Positions 31,471 to 42,934 of a stretch of DNA of 64,000 nucleotides are shown piece after piece. This DNA is from Marsupella aquatica (taxonomy: Eukaryota > Marchantiophyta). Both the position numbers and the translations under genes were made by a program. The notes below the pieces were generated by a model. The model saw only the letters and a list, made by a program, of their open reading frames with translations. It was not told the DNA's origin and made no database searches. The stretch is taken from positions 32,116,001 through 32,180,000 of the forward strand of contig OZ316891.1 of NCBI GenBank assembly GCA_973895155.1, written 5' to 3'. The stretch's first letter is position 1; the number at the start of each line of letters is the position of its first letter.

Positions 31471-34400
31471 TGTGGTGCGTCCCATGGCTCCCTAAACCCA
31501 AGAAACCCCCCAGCTCAAGCCGATTCCCGCAGGTTTCGTGCTTGGCGAGGCCGTTTCCGCGGCGTAGCGGCATGGGACGCTGCTAACCTTCTACTACTAC
31601 TATTAACATTTTACACACATATACTGGACAGATCCTTCATCGGGTCATGAGATACGTAGCCGGCCTAATATAGGCCTTCCCCTGTCTTCCCCTGTCTTCC
31701 CCTCCGTCTTGTTAGGTATGTTTGGATTCCGCCGCCGGAATGATCCCCAATAGGCTTGGTTAAGCCGCTAAGACCTCTCTGAGCTCGACACATCCAACTC
31801 TCACTCCCCTGCTTACTTTCCTTCCTTCTGTTGATGTGGGCACTCTTCACACAAGTTAATGCGACACACAAATAGCAAAATGACTCATTCTGACTGAGTC
31901 ATACCATGCACTTGCCATACAAACAGTACATCTCATACACAAGTTCTGCGAACTAAGCCGTGAGGCCAACTCTATTCAGCTCTTAGGCATGAGGAAACAT
32001 GAATATACACAAGGGTCACTGTATGACTAACCGAGAGCTTCTCGTACTACTTGATCCCAGCCCGGCTGGTGCAAACTAAAAACTTGCTAAAGAAGAGGCC
32101 CTGAGCTCCCCGCTGCCCAGGTACTTATCCTGGTAGTGGATCCGCCATTCTTTGCATCGTAAGCCTAATCTACCTGACAGTAATCTACTTGCCCGAATCT
32201 ACCTACGTACAGCAAGGCAGGAGCACAAGTGTTGCTCCTACCAGTGGGACCGCAATCCCACTAAGCTAAGTGTCAGGGCCGCTCCTGGTTCTGATCCTAA
32301 TCCTAAACGTGGAGATCCGCGCCCGCCCTGCCCACTCACGCCTCCTCCCTCCACGTCCGCCCTCCCTAAAAGGAACGGCGCCCTTGCACCGTCACGACAC
32401 CGGTGGTGGATCCTTAATGGACGCCCCCAACGCTTCCTCCTCAGCCACTGCCGTAGGCTCATTCCCTGACAGATTACCTGCCCTTGACTGAGTCAACTCT
32501 CCATCGGCCTGACTGGGTCCACCATCGGCGTCGGCATCGGCTCGAGAATCGGTTACGGCCTCAGCCTCGGCTACGGTCTCCCCGGCCTGCTCAAGAGGCG
32601 GATCTGGAATACTGGCCTCCTTACTGAGTAGTTCGGCTTGGGCCGCACCATCCCTACCTGTGATCATAGCGGGATCTATTGCCGTATTCATGTCGGAGGA
32701 TGGTGCTGGTTCTACCTCTTTGGTCACCACGGCTTGTGGAGTCGGATTACTCCTTGACCCTGAAGGTTTCCGCTTTTTCTTCTTTTCTGGTTCGGCAGCT
32801 GGTCCCTTCCCCTTCCCACTTACCTCCGGCACTGGTGCAGTTGGCGCGGCTTTTTCTTCGGCCAGTACCACTCCTGGTAACTTGGTTGCCCCAATTGGAG
32901 TTGGGCCTGATGAAGACAAGCACCTAAATACTGCGGCTTGTTTCTTCAGCCGCTCCGTTTGGTTGTCGGCCCGCCGCTGGAGGTTCTCCATCTTCCTCGT
33001 GATTTCCTCCAACTCCTCCTGGGTCTCATCCAGGTCCTTGCGTGCCTCCTCTAGTTCCTTCTGGGCTTCCTCCCGTTCTTGTTTCAAGGTAGTCCTCTCC
33101 TCCTGGGTTGCTTTTAGCTCCTTGTCGAGCTCTGCAATGATGACAGACTCCATCTGGTTCATCTTGGCGTAAGTCTGTTCGAGCATCTCGTCCTTCTCCC
33201 TTAGGTCGGCCTTGAAGCTGGCCGTCAGGGACGCAAGCTCCTGCTGCAGCGCCATAATCCCTTGATAGGATTTCCCTAACTCGGCCTCCTTCTGCTCAAG
33301 GGCTCCGCGGATTTTCTCGAGCTCCCCTTTCAACGCCCATTCCTTTCTTTGGGTCTCCGCCATGGCCCGGCTGTTGGCTGTTATGTGGGCCTCCTCTGTA
33401 TTCTTCAGCTCTTGCTTCCACTTCTCCCTCTCTTTGATCGTGTCGGCCAACTCTTCCTGCGTCTGAGTCAGTTTATCCTTGATATTCTGATTATCAGCCT
33501 GCGCGGTGTCCAACTGCCCCTGCATGATGTTCACGTACATTCGAACACCTGGCTTGGATTCCGGCCTGATTCTCTCCTTGTCTCCAGCAAAGGGGTTTTC
33601 TCTTGTGAGCCGGTGTAGGCCTACCTCTGTAGTAGTGTCCTGCATTGTTGCCGTTGCCGTTGTTGTTGCTGATGCCGATTTCTTTTCTTTCTCCAGTAGT
33701 TTCAGCAGACTCTGCATGCCTGGTTGCTGCATCGGCAAGTCTTCCTTCCTGGGCCTAAACACCTGCTCGATCGTAGGACTAACAGGTGGTTGAGGCTTCT
33801 CAGCCAACGGCCTCGGCGTTGGAGCTTCCTCGGGTGCCCTTACCTGCAGGGGAAGTACCGGGGCAAAAGTCTGACCTCTGGCATACCGGCACAACAGCGG
33901 CATGTGATAGCCCAGCCGCGACACGCTCCCCATGCCGATTACCTGCTGCTCCTCCTTTAAGATCTTCTTCAATTGGTTGAGGAGGTACCCGTTGTAGTCC
34001 CGGCTTGGGTCTGGCCTTTCTGCCAGATAGACCTGTGCCTTGCCGATCTCTGCCCTCGGCAAGTTACAATGCATGGTCACCCGCAAGAAGTCGATCATCT
34101 CTCCTATGTGCGGGTTGGTGCAGGTGTTCCGGAAGAAGCCATTCTTCGTTGATGGCCCGGGGAACGACCGGAACTCCTTGTCAGGCAAGGTCTTCCTGGT
34201 ATCAACTTTGGTCTTATTGCCTATCGGCAGGCCAAACACTTCGGCAATTACCTTGGGAGTAAGATAGAAATCCTTCCCATATATCCTCGTGCAATTGGTC
34301 TCGGGTTCCCATGACCCCACGAATTCTAATAGGTCTGACTCCGGTACCTCCGGCTTCAGCCATGGTAATCTTACAAAGGCCTCCAAGCCGGATCCGGCCA

Positions 34401-35392
34401 TGAAGCCTTGGTATCTCTTGGTCTGCATGGCCGTAAAGCATGCATCCTCCTCCCGTGCAAAATGTAGTTGCACCTCCACCGGTAGGGTTGCCGCCCAGCC
34501 TTTCCAGGTGTCATCCCTGGTTGGAATGGCCTTGATGGGATCGACCTCCTCCTCTTCGGCTTCTCCCTGCCTCCTGCTCTGCTGCTCGGCTGGCTTCTTT
34601 GGTGCCGCCGACCTCGTTCTTTTTGCCGGGGTGGCTTCATCGTTGACGGCTCCCTTCCTCTTCATCTCTGCTGCCGTGGAGGTTTCTCCTAGCACCGTTG
34701 CCTGGGTCCACCTTTCCGTGCTACCCTTTAATTCCCAGTGTATGTCGTTGCAGTTCTTGATGGCCTCTCGGATGCCGACGACGCTGTCTTTGCAAAACAG
34801 AAGATCGTCGAGTTGATTGGAAGTAGGCGTCCACAGGAACTCGTCCTTGATGAGTTCGCCTCCTAAGAAAGCCGTCTTCTGCAGCTCCCACAATCGAGCG
34901 AGCTCCTGCCGTTCTTGAGCTGCCCTTTCTGATTCCTCGTCCTCGTAAGTCTTGATGTACTCAGTTGCCCGTTCAAACAGGCATCCCCAGAAATGTGCCG
35001 CTTGATTGACGTTGCTCATACCCTCCTTAGGTCGATCGTCGGTATCTACTCTCTCCCCGAGTGCTTGCCTAAGCAGCTGACAGTAGTTGGCCTCCCGTAG
35101 TCGTCTGCCTAGTTCGTGCTCGCAAATGAGCCACCATCTCCTGCAAGCGCTCCTTACCCCTCCCCTCTGCCGGTCCTTCTTCCCGTTGATCCTTCCTAGC
35201 CGCCGACGCTTAACGCGCCCTAACCCTAATCGGGTTTTCACCCTCAGCCTTACCTCCGGCCTCTGCCCGGGTTCCATGGTTGCCCCTAATTGTTTATATT
35301 TTCCTTCTTTTGTCCCTATACTAAGGTGTTCCTAGGGTGCCTTCCTGCTTTACCCACTTAACCGGCCGAGTGATTCCTGTCTAGGCATCACA
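31471..35392 (-). repeat. Family A LTR-3 (5' LTR of copy 2), 3.92 kb
   Basis: It runs from TGTGGTGC to GCATCACA and then stops cleanly at unrelated sequence (CATTGTAAAC), confirming that the 4-kb ORF-bearing segment is the LTR itself. It is shorter than LTR-1 mainly because of a 747-bp in-frame deletion. The 5 bp outside it (CATTG) do not match the 5 bp left of LTR-1 (CACCC). Confidence 0.88.
32392..35277 (-). CDS. LTR-encoded ORF of LTR-3, 961 aa, no stops
   Basis: This continuous ORF from ATG 35277 has the same N-terminal basic region and LPW/FGLP/NGF/YH segment as LTR-1. The codons matching LTR-1 2119-2865 (249 codons, the acidic link and first part of the coiled coil) are deleted in frame, joining GVRMYV to NIMQGQL with a 2-bp CA microhomology. 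The rest of the coiled coil and an acidic C-terminal tail follow. The tail differs clearly from LTR-1 (ADADADGG instead of AEAEAVG repeats). Retention of an open frame over 2.9 kb suggests the protein mattered until recently. Function unknown. Confidence 0.8.
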   Translation of the reverse strand: MEPGQRPEVRLRVKTRLGLGRVKRRRLGRINGKKDRQRGGVRSACRRWWLICEHELGRRLREANYCQLLRQALGERVDTDDRPKEGMSNVNQAAHFWGCLFERATEYIKTYEDEESERAAQERQELARLWELQKTAFLGGELIKDEFLWTPTSNQLDDLLFCKDSVVGIREAIKNCNDIHWELKGSTERWTQATVLGETSTAAEMKRKGAVNDEATPAKRTRSAAPKKPAEQQSRRQGEAEEEEVDPIKAIPTRDDTWKGWAATLPVEVQLHFAREEDACFTAMQTKRYQGFMAGSGLEAFVRLPWLKPEVPESDLLEFVGSWEPETNCTRIYGKDFYLTPKVIAEVFGLPIGNKTKVDTRKTLPDKEFRSFPGPSTKNGFFRNTCTNPHIGEMIDFLRVTMHCNLPRAEIGKAQVYLAERPDPSRDYNGYLLNQLKKILKEEQQVIGMGSVSRLGYHMPLLCRYARGQTFAPVLPLQVRAPEEAPTPRPLAEKPQPPVSPTIEQVFRPRKEDLPMQQPGMQSLLKLLEKEKKSASATTTATATMQDTTTEVGLHRLTRENPFAGDKERIRPESKPGVRMYVNIMQGQLDTAQADNQNIKDKLTQTQEELADTIKEREKWKQELKNTEEAHITANSRAMAETQRKEWALKGELEKIRGALEQKEAELGKSYQGIMALQQELASLTASFKADLREKDEMLEQTYAKMNQMESVIIAELDKELKATQEERTTLKQEREEAQKELEEARKDLDETQEELEEITRKMENLQRRADNQTERLKKQAAVFRCLSSSGPTPIGATKLPGVVLAEEKAAPTAPVPEVSGKGKGPAAEPEKKKKRKPSGSRSNPTPQAVVTKEVEPAPSSDMNTAIDPAMITGRDGAAQAELLSKEASIPDPPLEQAGETVAEAEAVTDSRADADADGGPSQADGELTQSRAGNLSGNEPTAVAEEEALGASIKDPPPVS

Positions 35393-36426
35393 CATTGTAA
35401 ACTATTCCATTGGAATTCAAATGATCTACATTATTGAGCAAGATTGTGATTCTGTTTAATTCTTATTAATGTTTTGTGTAGGATCTCCTTATATGATGCT
35501 TTGTTATGTGAATGTCATTCATGCTATGTTCATTTCTTGTATTCAATGTGTTATATTTCTAAAGTTAGAACATCAGGTTTCTATGTATTGTAATGTGGAG
35601 TGCTCTCTCTCCTTATGAACTGTACCTCTGTGTTCATTAGTCATGGTTACAACTTGCATGTGAACCTTATTAGTTATAAACATGATGATATAGAGTCCCA
35701 AATGGTTCTGTTGTGTGACCCGGGCCAGGGTCTCCATTGGTCTCTCCTGTGACACTAAATGGTCACATGCTAGTTGTTGTTGAATGCGGGTAAGTCATGT
35801 ATGTGACTTACCATGTGACTCGTTAAAGTCATATTGCAGTCACGTAGAAACAAGGCTAGACTCCACAATAAAGTCACACATCAGTCACAAATGGGTATCA
35901 AGGAAGTCACAAAGCCCAGTATCAATAGTGACTTCCATTGTTTGGTCTCAACTTTTGCAACTCCAAGGGTCACAGCATGGGTCAAGTCATGTTGAGTCAC
36001 AATGAAGTCACATGAGCCAAAATGAGTCACATATTGCGGTCTCAATTCACCTCGGATTCTTCTAGTGTGAGGAGATCTCATACTGTTCTCACGCCAAGCA
36101 CGTTTGTCTATGACTATAGGTGATTGGACTCTGATATGGTCATGGATGTACGTGCTTGGTTGGCCATTGCAGACTGAGGGAGTATAAGTGAGGACAGCGA
36201 AGGAGGTGACACCCTGAGACAGTTAGGAATTTTGTTACAGTGTGACCTGAGAATAGGTACACAATTCAGGAACCTTTCTTGTTTGTTTTTTGGTGGTTGT
36301 AGAAAGTCTATGCAGCATGATTTATTACACTGTATCATGGCATATGTTTGGTAGATAGTGTGAACATCGGAACACAGCTATACAAGAAATGTATTTTCCA
36401 CTTTCATAATGAAATGACAATTAATT
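35393..36426 (+). repeat. CACTA element 5' region with TGTGAC/GTCACA motif cluster
   Basis: No gene was seen. Between about 35715 and 36040 the motif AGTCACA or its complement TGTGACT appears well over ten times in both orientations (for example AAGTCACACATCAGTCACAA). Dense short motifs of this kind are typical of the subterminal zones of CACTA elements, where the element's DNA-binding protein binds. The CACTA terminal repeat itself was not found, so the left end is probably lost at the family A junction. Confidence 0.55.
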
Positions 36427-38885
36427 TTGAGTGCCTGTGTTCTGAACTCTAAGATGGAGTCTAGAAGAGTGTCCATAGGTCACCCTCCCCCTTGGACCCA
36501 TCCAACATCTGCCAGGTTGCCTCTACATCATCCAATGAGGGTTTCCCAACACGACCAGAAGCTCTGGAATCGGGAACAGGCCAAAGTGGCACGGTCAGGT
36601 CCAAGTTCACGAATGAGATGTCCTTGCACTCAATGCAATGGCTCCCACACCAGAGTCTTGAGGCAGATTCATGGGCACTTGGCAATTCATGGGAGACACC
36701 CTCATTGGCGTGTTACAAACGATCCGAATGAGGCTGATTCTTCAGATGAGGAATGGAGGGCTGACTTTGAGAATGCAAATAGTGCAAGGCGAGACCAGTT
36801 CTTCACTGGTGGGTTGGCAGATGTGATGACTCAATTGGGTGGGTCCGAAGTCCTTCAGCAGCCTGCAGACGAAGGGATCAAGTTCAGCAAATGGTGTAGG
36901 ATATTTTCCAGGACATGGATGCAATGCGGGAGGACATGGAAGATGCAAAAGAGTTTGAGACTGCACCGGGTGATGACCACGAGTCTTCAGATGAGTTCGA
37001 GATTGGGCAACAGGCTGCAACTGGAGTGGACACCATGTTTGGCTCCCCAACCGAAGTTCAGGAGGCCTTCAATCCGCTGTTCCCAGGAAGCAATTGTTCC
37101 AAATTAGCATTTGTGCTAATGTTTCTGAATATTTGTGGGAACCACAATGTGCCAAACATCTTTGTGTCCGAGGTTCTAGCCTTCTTGCAGAAAACAATGC
37201 TGCCAGGAGGTAATCTAGTGCCAAAAAACATGTACGAGGCAAAGAGACTGATATCAAAACTTGGGCTGAACTATGAGTCAATACATGTCTGTCCCGATGG
37301 GCATGTTCTTTTCATAAACGAACATGAGAAGAAGTTGACATGCCCTACATGTGGGAAGCACAGGTACCGGAACAATGGGAAGTCCAAGCAACCTGCAAAA
37401 GTGCTCCGTCACTTTCCTATAATTCCCAGACTGCAGCAAATGTTCAGGAGCCGTGCCATATCAGAGTTGATGACATGGACAGCTAAGAACAAAAGTCGAG
37501 ATGGGCTACAACGCCATGCTGGAGATTCAAAGCAATGGAAGTTGATTGATGATGCGTATCCTGAGTTTGCTAGGGAGACAAGGAATGTTAGGCTTGGGTT
37601 CCCATTTGGCAAGAAGAACAATGCATACTCTTGTTGGCCTGTAACCCTTTTGAATTACAACCTTCCCCCATGGTTGACTACAAAGCGGTTCTTTGTAATG
37701 TTGGCATTGTTGATTCCAGGGCTAGACAGTGCTGTTGCAGCCAATATAGATGTGTATCTCGCTCCTCTAGTAGAGGAACTGAGAAAGCTATGGTACACTG
37801 GAGTGCTCACATATGATATGCTGCAGAGGATTGGTGAAGCCAATCCATTCTTTGTAATGTTGACTATTGCAGATTACCCTGCCCATAGCATGATTGCAAG
37901 CTAGGTTGGGAAAGGATATTTAGCTTGCACAAGATGTGGCCCCCATGTGACAAGTGACTATTCAAAGTCCTTGAAGTGTATCAAATACCTTGGTCACCGT
38001 CGATTTCTGCCCTCTGATCACCCTTACAGACGTAGACCCAATCTTATAGCACATTTTAACAAGCGCACGGAGCTCCGCAGTCCCCCACCTTGAGTGAAGA
38101 AGGAGAAAGTAAGTTCTTGGGGGGCTGCCAAGGCACAGTATGATGCAGATGGAGGAGCAGAGGATGGAGTACGGGATCCTGCAAGGTTGTATGGTGTGAA
38201 ACGACAGTCCATTTTGGACTTGCAGCTGGAGTATTGGCGAGTAAGCTCCTCTCCCCAACAACCCATATATGTGATTCAGTCAATTTAGTTGTTAGATTGT
38301 ATGAAGTAGTATGTATGTATTATGAAGATTGAGATTTGCTCACTACTTGATGTTTTGGAGTTGTAGGAGTTTGATCCAAACAAACATAATATTGATGTTA
38401 TGCACATAGAGAAGAACATATGCGAGAGTCTACTCCAATTTTTGAGTGGAGAAAAGGACACGGGCTCTGTACGTATGGATCTACAGGACAGGGGAATTCG
38501 ACCCCACCTTTGGCTTACATCACACCACAATAGGGCAAACGTGTTTTTGAAGTACCAAGCACCATATTGTTGCACAGACACAGAGTGGCAGACCTTTTTA
38601 TCAAGGCTGAGTTCACTCCAAGCTCCCACAGATTATGCTAGTGCATTCAAGAGGCATGTGAAGGATAACAAATTCCAATTTGGTAGTATGAAAACCCATG
38701 ACTACCATGTCATGATGCAACAAGTCCTGCCATTGTGCCTGAGGGGCCTCATGCAAGAGCCTGTGCGTAAAGTTATACTGCGTCTGAGTGATGTGTTCCG
38801 CAGAGTTTGTGTGAAGGTGTGGGATGCTGCACAGTTTCCCCAGTTGAAGAAAGATGTGGCACTATTGTTGTGCAATCTTGAAATA
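36427..38885 (+). pseudogene. CACTA (En/Spm) TNP2-like transposase, decayed and truncated
   Basis: Pieces in three frames give one TNP2 protein. First is an N-terminal transposase-associated zinc segment (MRCPCTQCNGSHTRV) in 36427-36890. The core is at 36915-37902, with CPTCGKHRYR, KVLRHFPIIPRLQQMF, LMTWTAKNK, YSCWPVTLLNYNLPPWL, LLIPGLDS and IDVYLAPLVEELRKLW. After TAG at 37902-37904, text continues (ACTRCGPHVTSDYSKSL), and the C-terminal part is at about 38369-38885 (VMHIEKNICESLL, THDYHVMMQQVLPLCLRGLM). A frameshift lies near 36890, and a stop and probable intron or frame changes occur around 38090-38370. The frame ends where element D begins at 38886, with AAATA left of the LTR. Inactive relic; the family is firm. 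Confidence 0.88.
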
Positions 38886-40256
38886 TGTGGTATAGGGTCC
38901 ATGCATAAAATGCATATAATAAAAGTAAAAACTCAGAATTTGTTCCCCTAAAGAGCAAAACAGAATGGGAATGGAATGTTTTAACACAAATGAGTGGTTT
39001 AACGAGGAAACTCAACCTCTTACACATTTGAAACCAAAATGCACAATTAACAAAAGACAAGGAAATATAATTCTCTTTCATAGACTATAACTCTAGGACT
39101 TTTAAAGTCAGGCTTCAGCACTGTGCTACCTCCATCACCATAGCTTATCAAAAGATATGGTGACTTTAAGATGTTAAAAGGTACACAAAACCCCTCTCTG
39201 CCTACTTCCTAAATTTATACTCTCATTTCTCCTCCTTCTAGTATTAGTTCACCAAGCCCACAAAGATCTTTCTGGACATCATGCGCAGTCCCAACTAGTA
39301 AACTGCCGGCAACAGGATTCAATACTCTGGCGATGCGCAACTTGGTATGAATGCTACTAGTCTTTGTTTGCCAATGGCGGTACTAAAACTCATGAGAATG
39401 GACTTTTACCCTAGAAAGCTTGAAATGAATTCCCCTCTAGACTTCCACAAATTTTTAACAATCATACATGGTCAAAGATATTTTGGACAACTCTAGAGTT
39501 TCATAAGGAAAGAGTTTCATATATTGGATCTCAAGCCAATGCTATCTATGATTTAAGATACAAATCACATGTATTTATGTAGTTTTACTTCCATATCCAA
39601 ATTCCTCATGGAATCTAATATAGAAGGAAGTTAGTCTCCTTTTCTTCACCTAAGGAGCGACATTCAAAATATGTCTTAAATGTCTCCATAATCAGTGTCA
39701 AAGGGACAATCTCTTCGGCTAAGATATGCAAGAACTAACTTATCTAACTAGTGTATCACCCTTGCTTATATAATGCCTCAAGCAAGGATGGTCAAGAGGG
39801 AATGAAAAGGTGTAACTTTTCACTCCTGAAAACCAAAAACTAACTAAAATAAGTATTAAGGATATCCTTGGAAAGATGAAAAGACATACCTCTTCATCCT
39901 CCAATTCAAAGAAAACTAATATGTAAAACAAAGTAGAACTAATTAAAACTTGATGTAATTAAATGCCAATATAACAATTGTCTAACATAGACCTGATCAA
40001 AAACCAAGTAAACCAACTCCAAAAAGTTTTGAACTGTGCCAGCAAGTCGATTATACTCCAAAGATCATGCTTGCAAATTTCAAGCTGAACTGAAGTTCTT
40101 GAAGGTTTTCAAATAAATAGGAGCTTTAGTGATATCCTGTTGTAAGTCACCAAATGACTTAAATGCAATCAAAAAGCTCCAAAAGATTTTGAAAGTTCGT
40201 CATTTCACCATTTCTTCTTCCATTTTTAAGGATTCTTACATATGTGGCATACCACA
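38886..40256 (-). repeat. Element D left LTR, 1371 bp
   Basis: It starts TGTGGTATAGGG inside the CACTA transposase and ends GGCATACCACA, then a polypurine tract complement. Ends and neighbouring primer sites match family B, but the body differs, so this is a related but distinct family. No ORF. Confidence 0.82.
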
Positions 40257-40271
40257 TAGCCCTCCACTCAA
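40257..40271 (-). other. Polypurine tract of element D
   Basis: The minus strand reads TTGAGTGGAGGGCTA next to the LTR start TGTGGTATGCC. Beyond it TTGTGGGGGCAC is shared with family B. A second copy of the tract is at 41424-41437. Confidence 0.8.
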
Positions 40272-42429
40272 ACAGCAAAGTGCCCCCACAAGCTTGAAAA
40301 CCAATGAAGTGCTAAATTTGTTCTTTATATTAATAAGTGTAGAAACTTCAATGGAGTGTCTTTGAAAGTTTTTGCTGTTTTGTATTTGTTGTCTTTCTTA
40401 ACTTTTGTCTTTGCTCTACTAACTTGTCATCTTTCTTTGTGGAGACAAAAGGTCCATCAACTCCAACATTAATTCTTGTAGAGGGTAAGGAAGGAGATTG
40501 ATTAGGAGATGTTTCATTCATCTATTCCTCTAATGTAGATGTTTCACCAACCCGAGTTAATTTTGATGATGAATTCTCTCATCCTAGCACATGCAAATTC
40601 TCATCCCATTCCAGTGAGAATAAACTTCCTGGAGTTACTTCATTGTTGCTTCTCAAACTTGTTTATGTACATTCATTTGGTCAAATTTTAATTAGAGTAG
40701 TCATCAGACAGGTAAGTGTGTTGATCTTGTTATTCTGCTCTCTTCTTTGGCATTGTTTCTGTTGATGCTTCAACCTTAGCTTGTTGCTCATGATCCCTTT
40801 GTCCATTTTGCACTCCTTCAGTGAACTCAATAGAGGAAAGAAATATATCCTTCTCTGCAGTAAAAAGACAAGTCTCGTTTCAATAAATATAAGTAATGTA
40901 AACAGCGAGAGGAGATGCCATTTTGTCTTGTTGTTCAGCCTAGAGATCTGATTTGTCCCCCAAATCTGAAGCACCCTGTGAAAAATTCTGGACCAGTTGA
41001 TCTTCTTATGCTGTTCCAAAAAACATCAATGAGCAGCTAGCTAAGAGTAGAGTAGCACATGCAAGTTTGTTCAGTCTTGAAAAGGGCTAAGAGGCCTCAT
41101 ATCAGTTTTGTTTATGCAATTGTCCACGTGCTATCCATTCTTTAGTATCTTTCTCAAAGTTTCTCTCCACATATATTTGAATGTCACCATATATCATCTT
41201 GCAATCCCTTGTCTTCTTGAATGTGTCTTGTAAATTCAAGTAAGCACTTCTTCAGTCAATAGGTCTAGATTTTCTCAAATTGCAGAGTGTCTCCTCTGAA
41301 GACTTGAAAGTTGCCTCATTTGGTGTATTACTACAGATTATTTGAGGTAACAAATTAACTTTCCACAGAATGATGGAGACTCTTCCTCTCCATCTTGTCT
41401 TCCAGAAATCCATCTCTGACCCAGGGCCCTCCACTCAAGTTTGGACGTGCGTTCACTCCTTCAAAGGGTCTTACTTCCAACAGAAAATGCTCCAAGCTAG
41501 CTTTGATCTTCACCTTGAATCTGTAGATTGTTACTCTTAAAATGACTCAGACTTACTCTTGAAATTCTTGATGAGGCATTTGGTCTTCCTACAAGACCTT
41601 TTTTTTTCTTTCAAAAACTCAATCCCAAGGGTTACATCACTTGATCATGCCTCCTCATCACACCTCTTCTAAAATAGGTCACGGCCCTTGATCAACAGCT
41701 TTCACGGCTTAGTGTCTTTTGCCCAACAGACACCTCTTCTCCTATCAATCATCTCCTTACATGCCTCCTTGGTGCTCAACGTGGTAACACTCAAATTATA
41801 GTGTAAAGCTCCATAGTAAAGAACATTTTGGAAGCATCCCAAAATCAAGCAAGGAAGAATTGGATTTGGATCAATTTTTCCAGCCATATTACTCCACAAC
41901 AATCAGTCCAATTCTATGTAAACTTTAATATGAGGGTCAATGTTCTTCCAATTTCAAATCCTTCTCTCTCAATTAGATAGAACTTTCATCGTTATAATTG
42001 TCTTCCATCCAACTGATTGCCCATGGAACAAAAAGAATTAAGCAAAATTCATGTTCGTAATTTCTTTGTCAGGGAAATAGGCACAATCCCCAGTAATTTT
42101 GCAGCACCATGATGTCTCAACTTCACTCTATCTCCATGTGCATGAAACAAATTCAGTGCACCACCAAGTAGATCCTCAATTTTTTGTTTGAATTTTTTGT
42201 TTTTAAGATGTTCTTCATGTAACAAAGTGTTAGGAAGCGACTTCCTTACATGAGGGGTCTCTCCTGCAATGGTCCTCCTCCTAAAACCTCAATGTTTCAA
42301 TACCTTCAAAGGTAGCAACATGTTACAAAAATTATCATTTTGAATCTCTGAATTTCAGGTCACTCCCTGACAACTTGGTGAAATCATTTGAGCATTCACT
42401 GCCATCCATGTCCATCCCACTCCTAGTTT
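40272..42429 (-). mobile_element. Element D internal region, non-autonomous (no gag or pol)
   Basis: Only about 2.2 kb separates the polypurine tract and primer-binding site, and no gag, protease, reverse transcriptase or integrase text was seen in any frame. This is the layout of a large retrotransposon derivative that depends on another element. At 41424-41437 the minus strand has TTGAGTGGAGGGCC, a second polypurine-like tract, mirroring the twin tracts of family B. Confidence 0.75.
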
Positions 42430-42447
42430 GCTCCCCGGCAGCGGCGC
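42430..42447 (-). other. Primer-binding site of element D
   Basis: The minus strand reads TGGCGCCGCTGCCGGGGA, identical to element B, with the same 6-nt spacing to the LTR at 42454. Confidence 0.85.
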
Positions 42448-42453
42448 CAAAAA

Positions 42454-42465
42454 GATGTGGTATAG
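42454..42465 (-). repeat. Element D second LTR, first 12 bp only
   Basis: TGTGGTATAGGG matches the start of the left D LTR, then sequence switches to element E. TAGGG (42461-42465) is the likely target duplication of E; its partner is lost with the E right end. Confidence 0.75.
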
Positions 42466-42826
42466 GGTGTGACGCCGCCGGTACGGCGAGTAATGAGAAA
42501 TTCGGTCTAAACCGTGCCTAGCACGCGCGTTAGGGGTATCTTAGGCCGCTATGATTAGCATAACGACAGTATTTAGGTAGCCATTATAAGTAGGAAATCA
42601 TTAGTCAATAAGGGGAATTCATGTTCGGTCTGGCGGCGCGTCGCCATTTGCACGCCCGGGTTACGAGCGTGGAGGGGTCCCTCCCTCGGGTCCGTATAAC
42701 GAACTTTGGGAGGCGTCCACTGACACGCGGTGACTCAGACCGGCGGAGTGGCCGGTACACTACAAGCGTGAACGCTCCAGCCTGTAGGCAGCAAGGAGAT
42801 GTCGGGGGATCGGCAAGCCCTCAAGG

Positions 42827-42834
42827 TATAAAAA
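42827..42834 (+). promoter_or_regulatory. TATA box upstream of the E LTR ORF
   Basis: GGTATAAAAAGGG is a strong plant-type TATA box, about 100 bp before the ORF start at 42935. A start near 42860 would place the ORF first in the transcript, so the LTR ORF may have its own promoter. Confidence 0.55.
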
Positions 42835-42934
42835 GGGAGTCGACCCTTTGGAGTGCACCAGTCCATCAGTCCACGCGCCAGCTTCGACCCCAGCTCTCTC
42901 ATTCGCTCTAAGTCGCCACTACTATCTCCTCTGA

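Noticed and set aside
32100-32340. Shorter family A LTR ending near 934 (and 32338) beside a pyrimidine-rich stretch
   Set aside because: LTR-3 ends cleanly at 35392 against unrelated DNA, and the tract plus TGTGATGCC after pol give a consistent 4-kb LTR in A and E.
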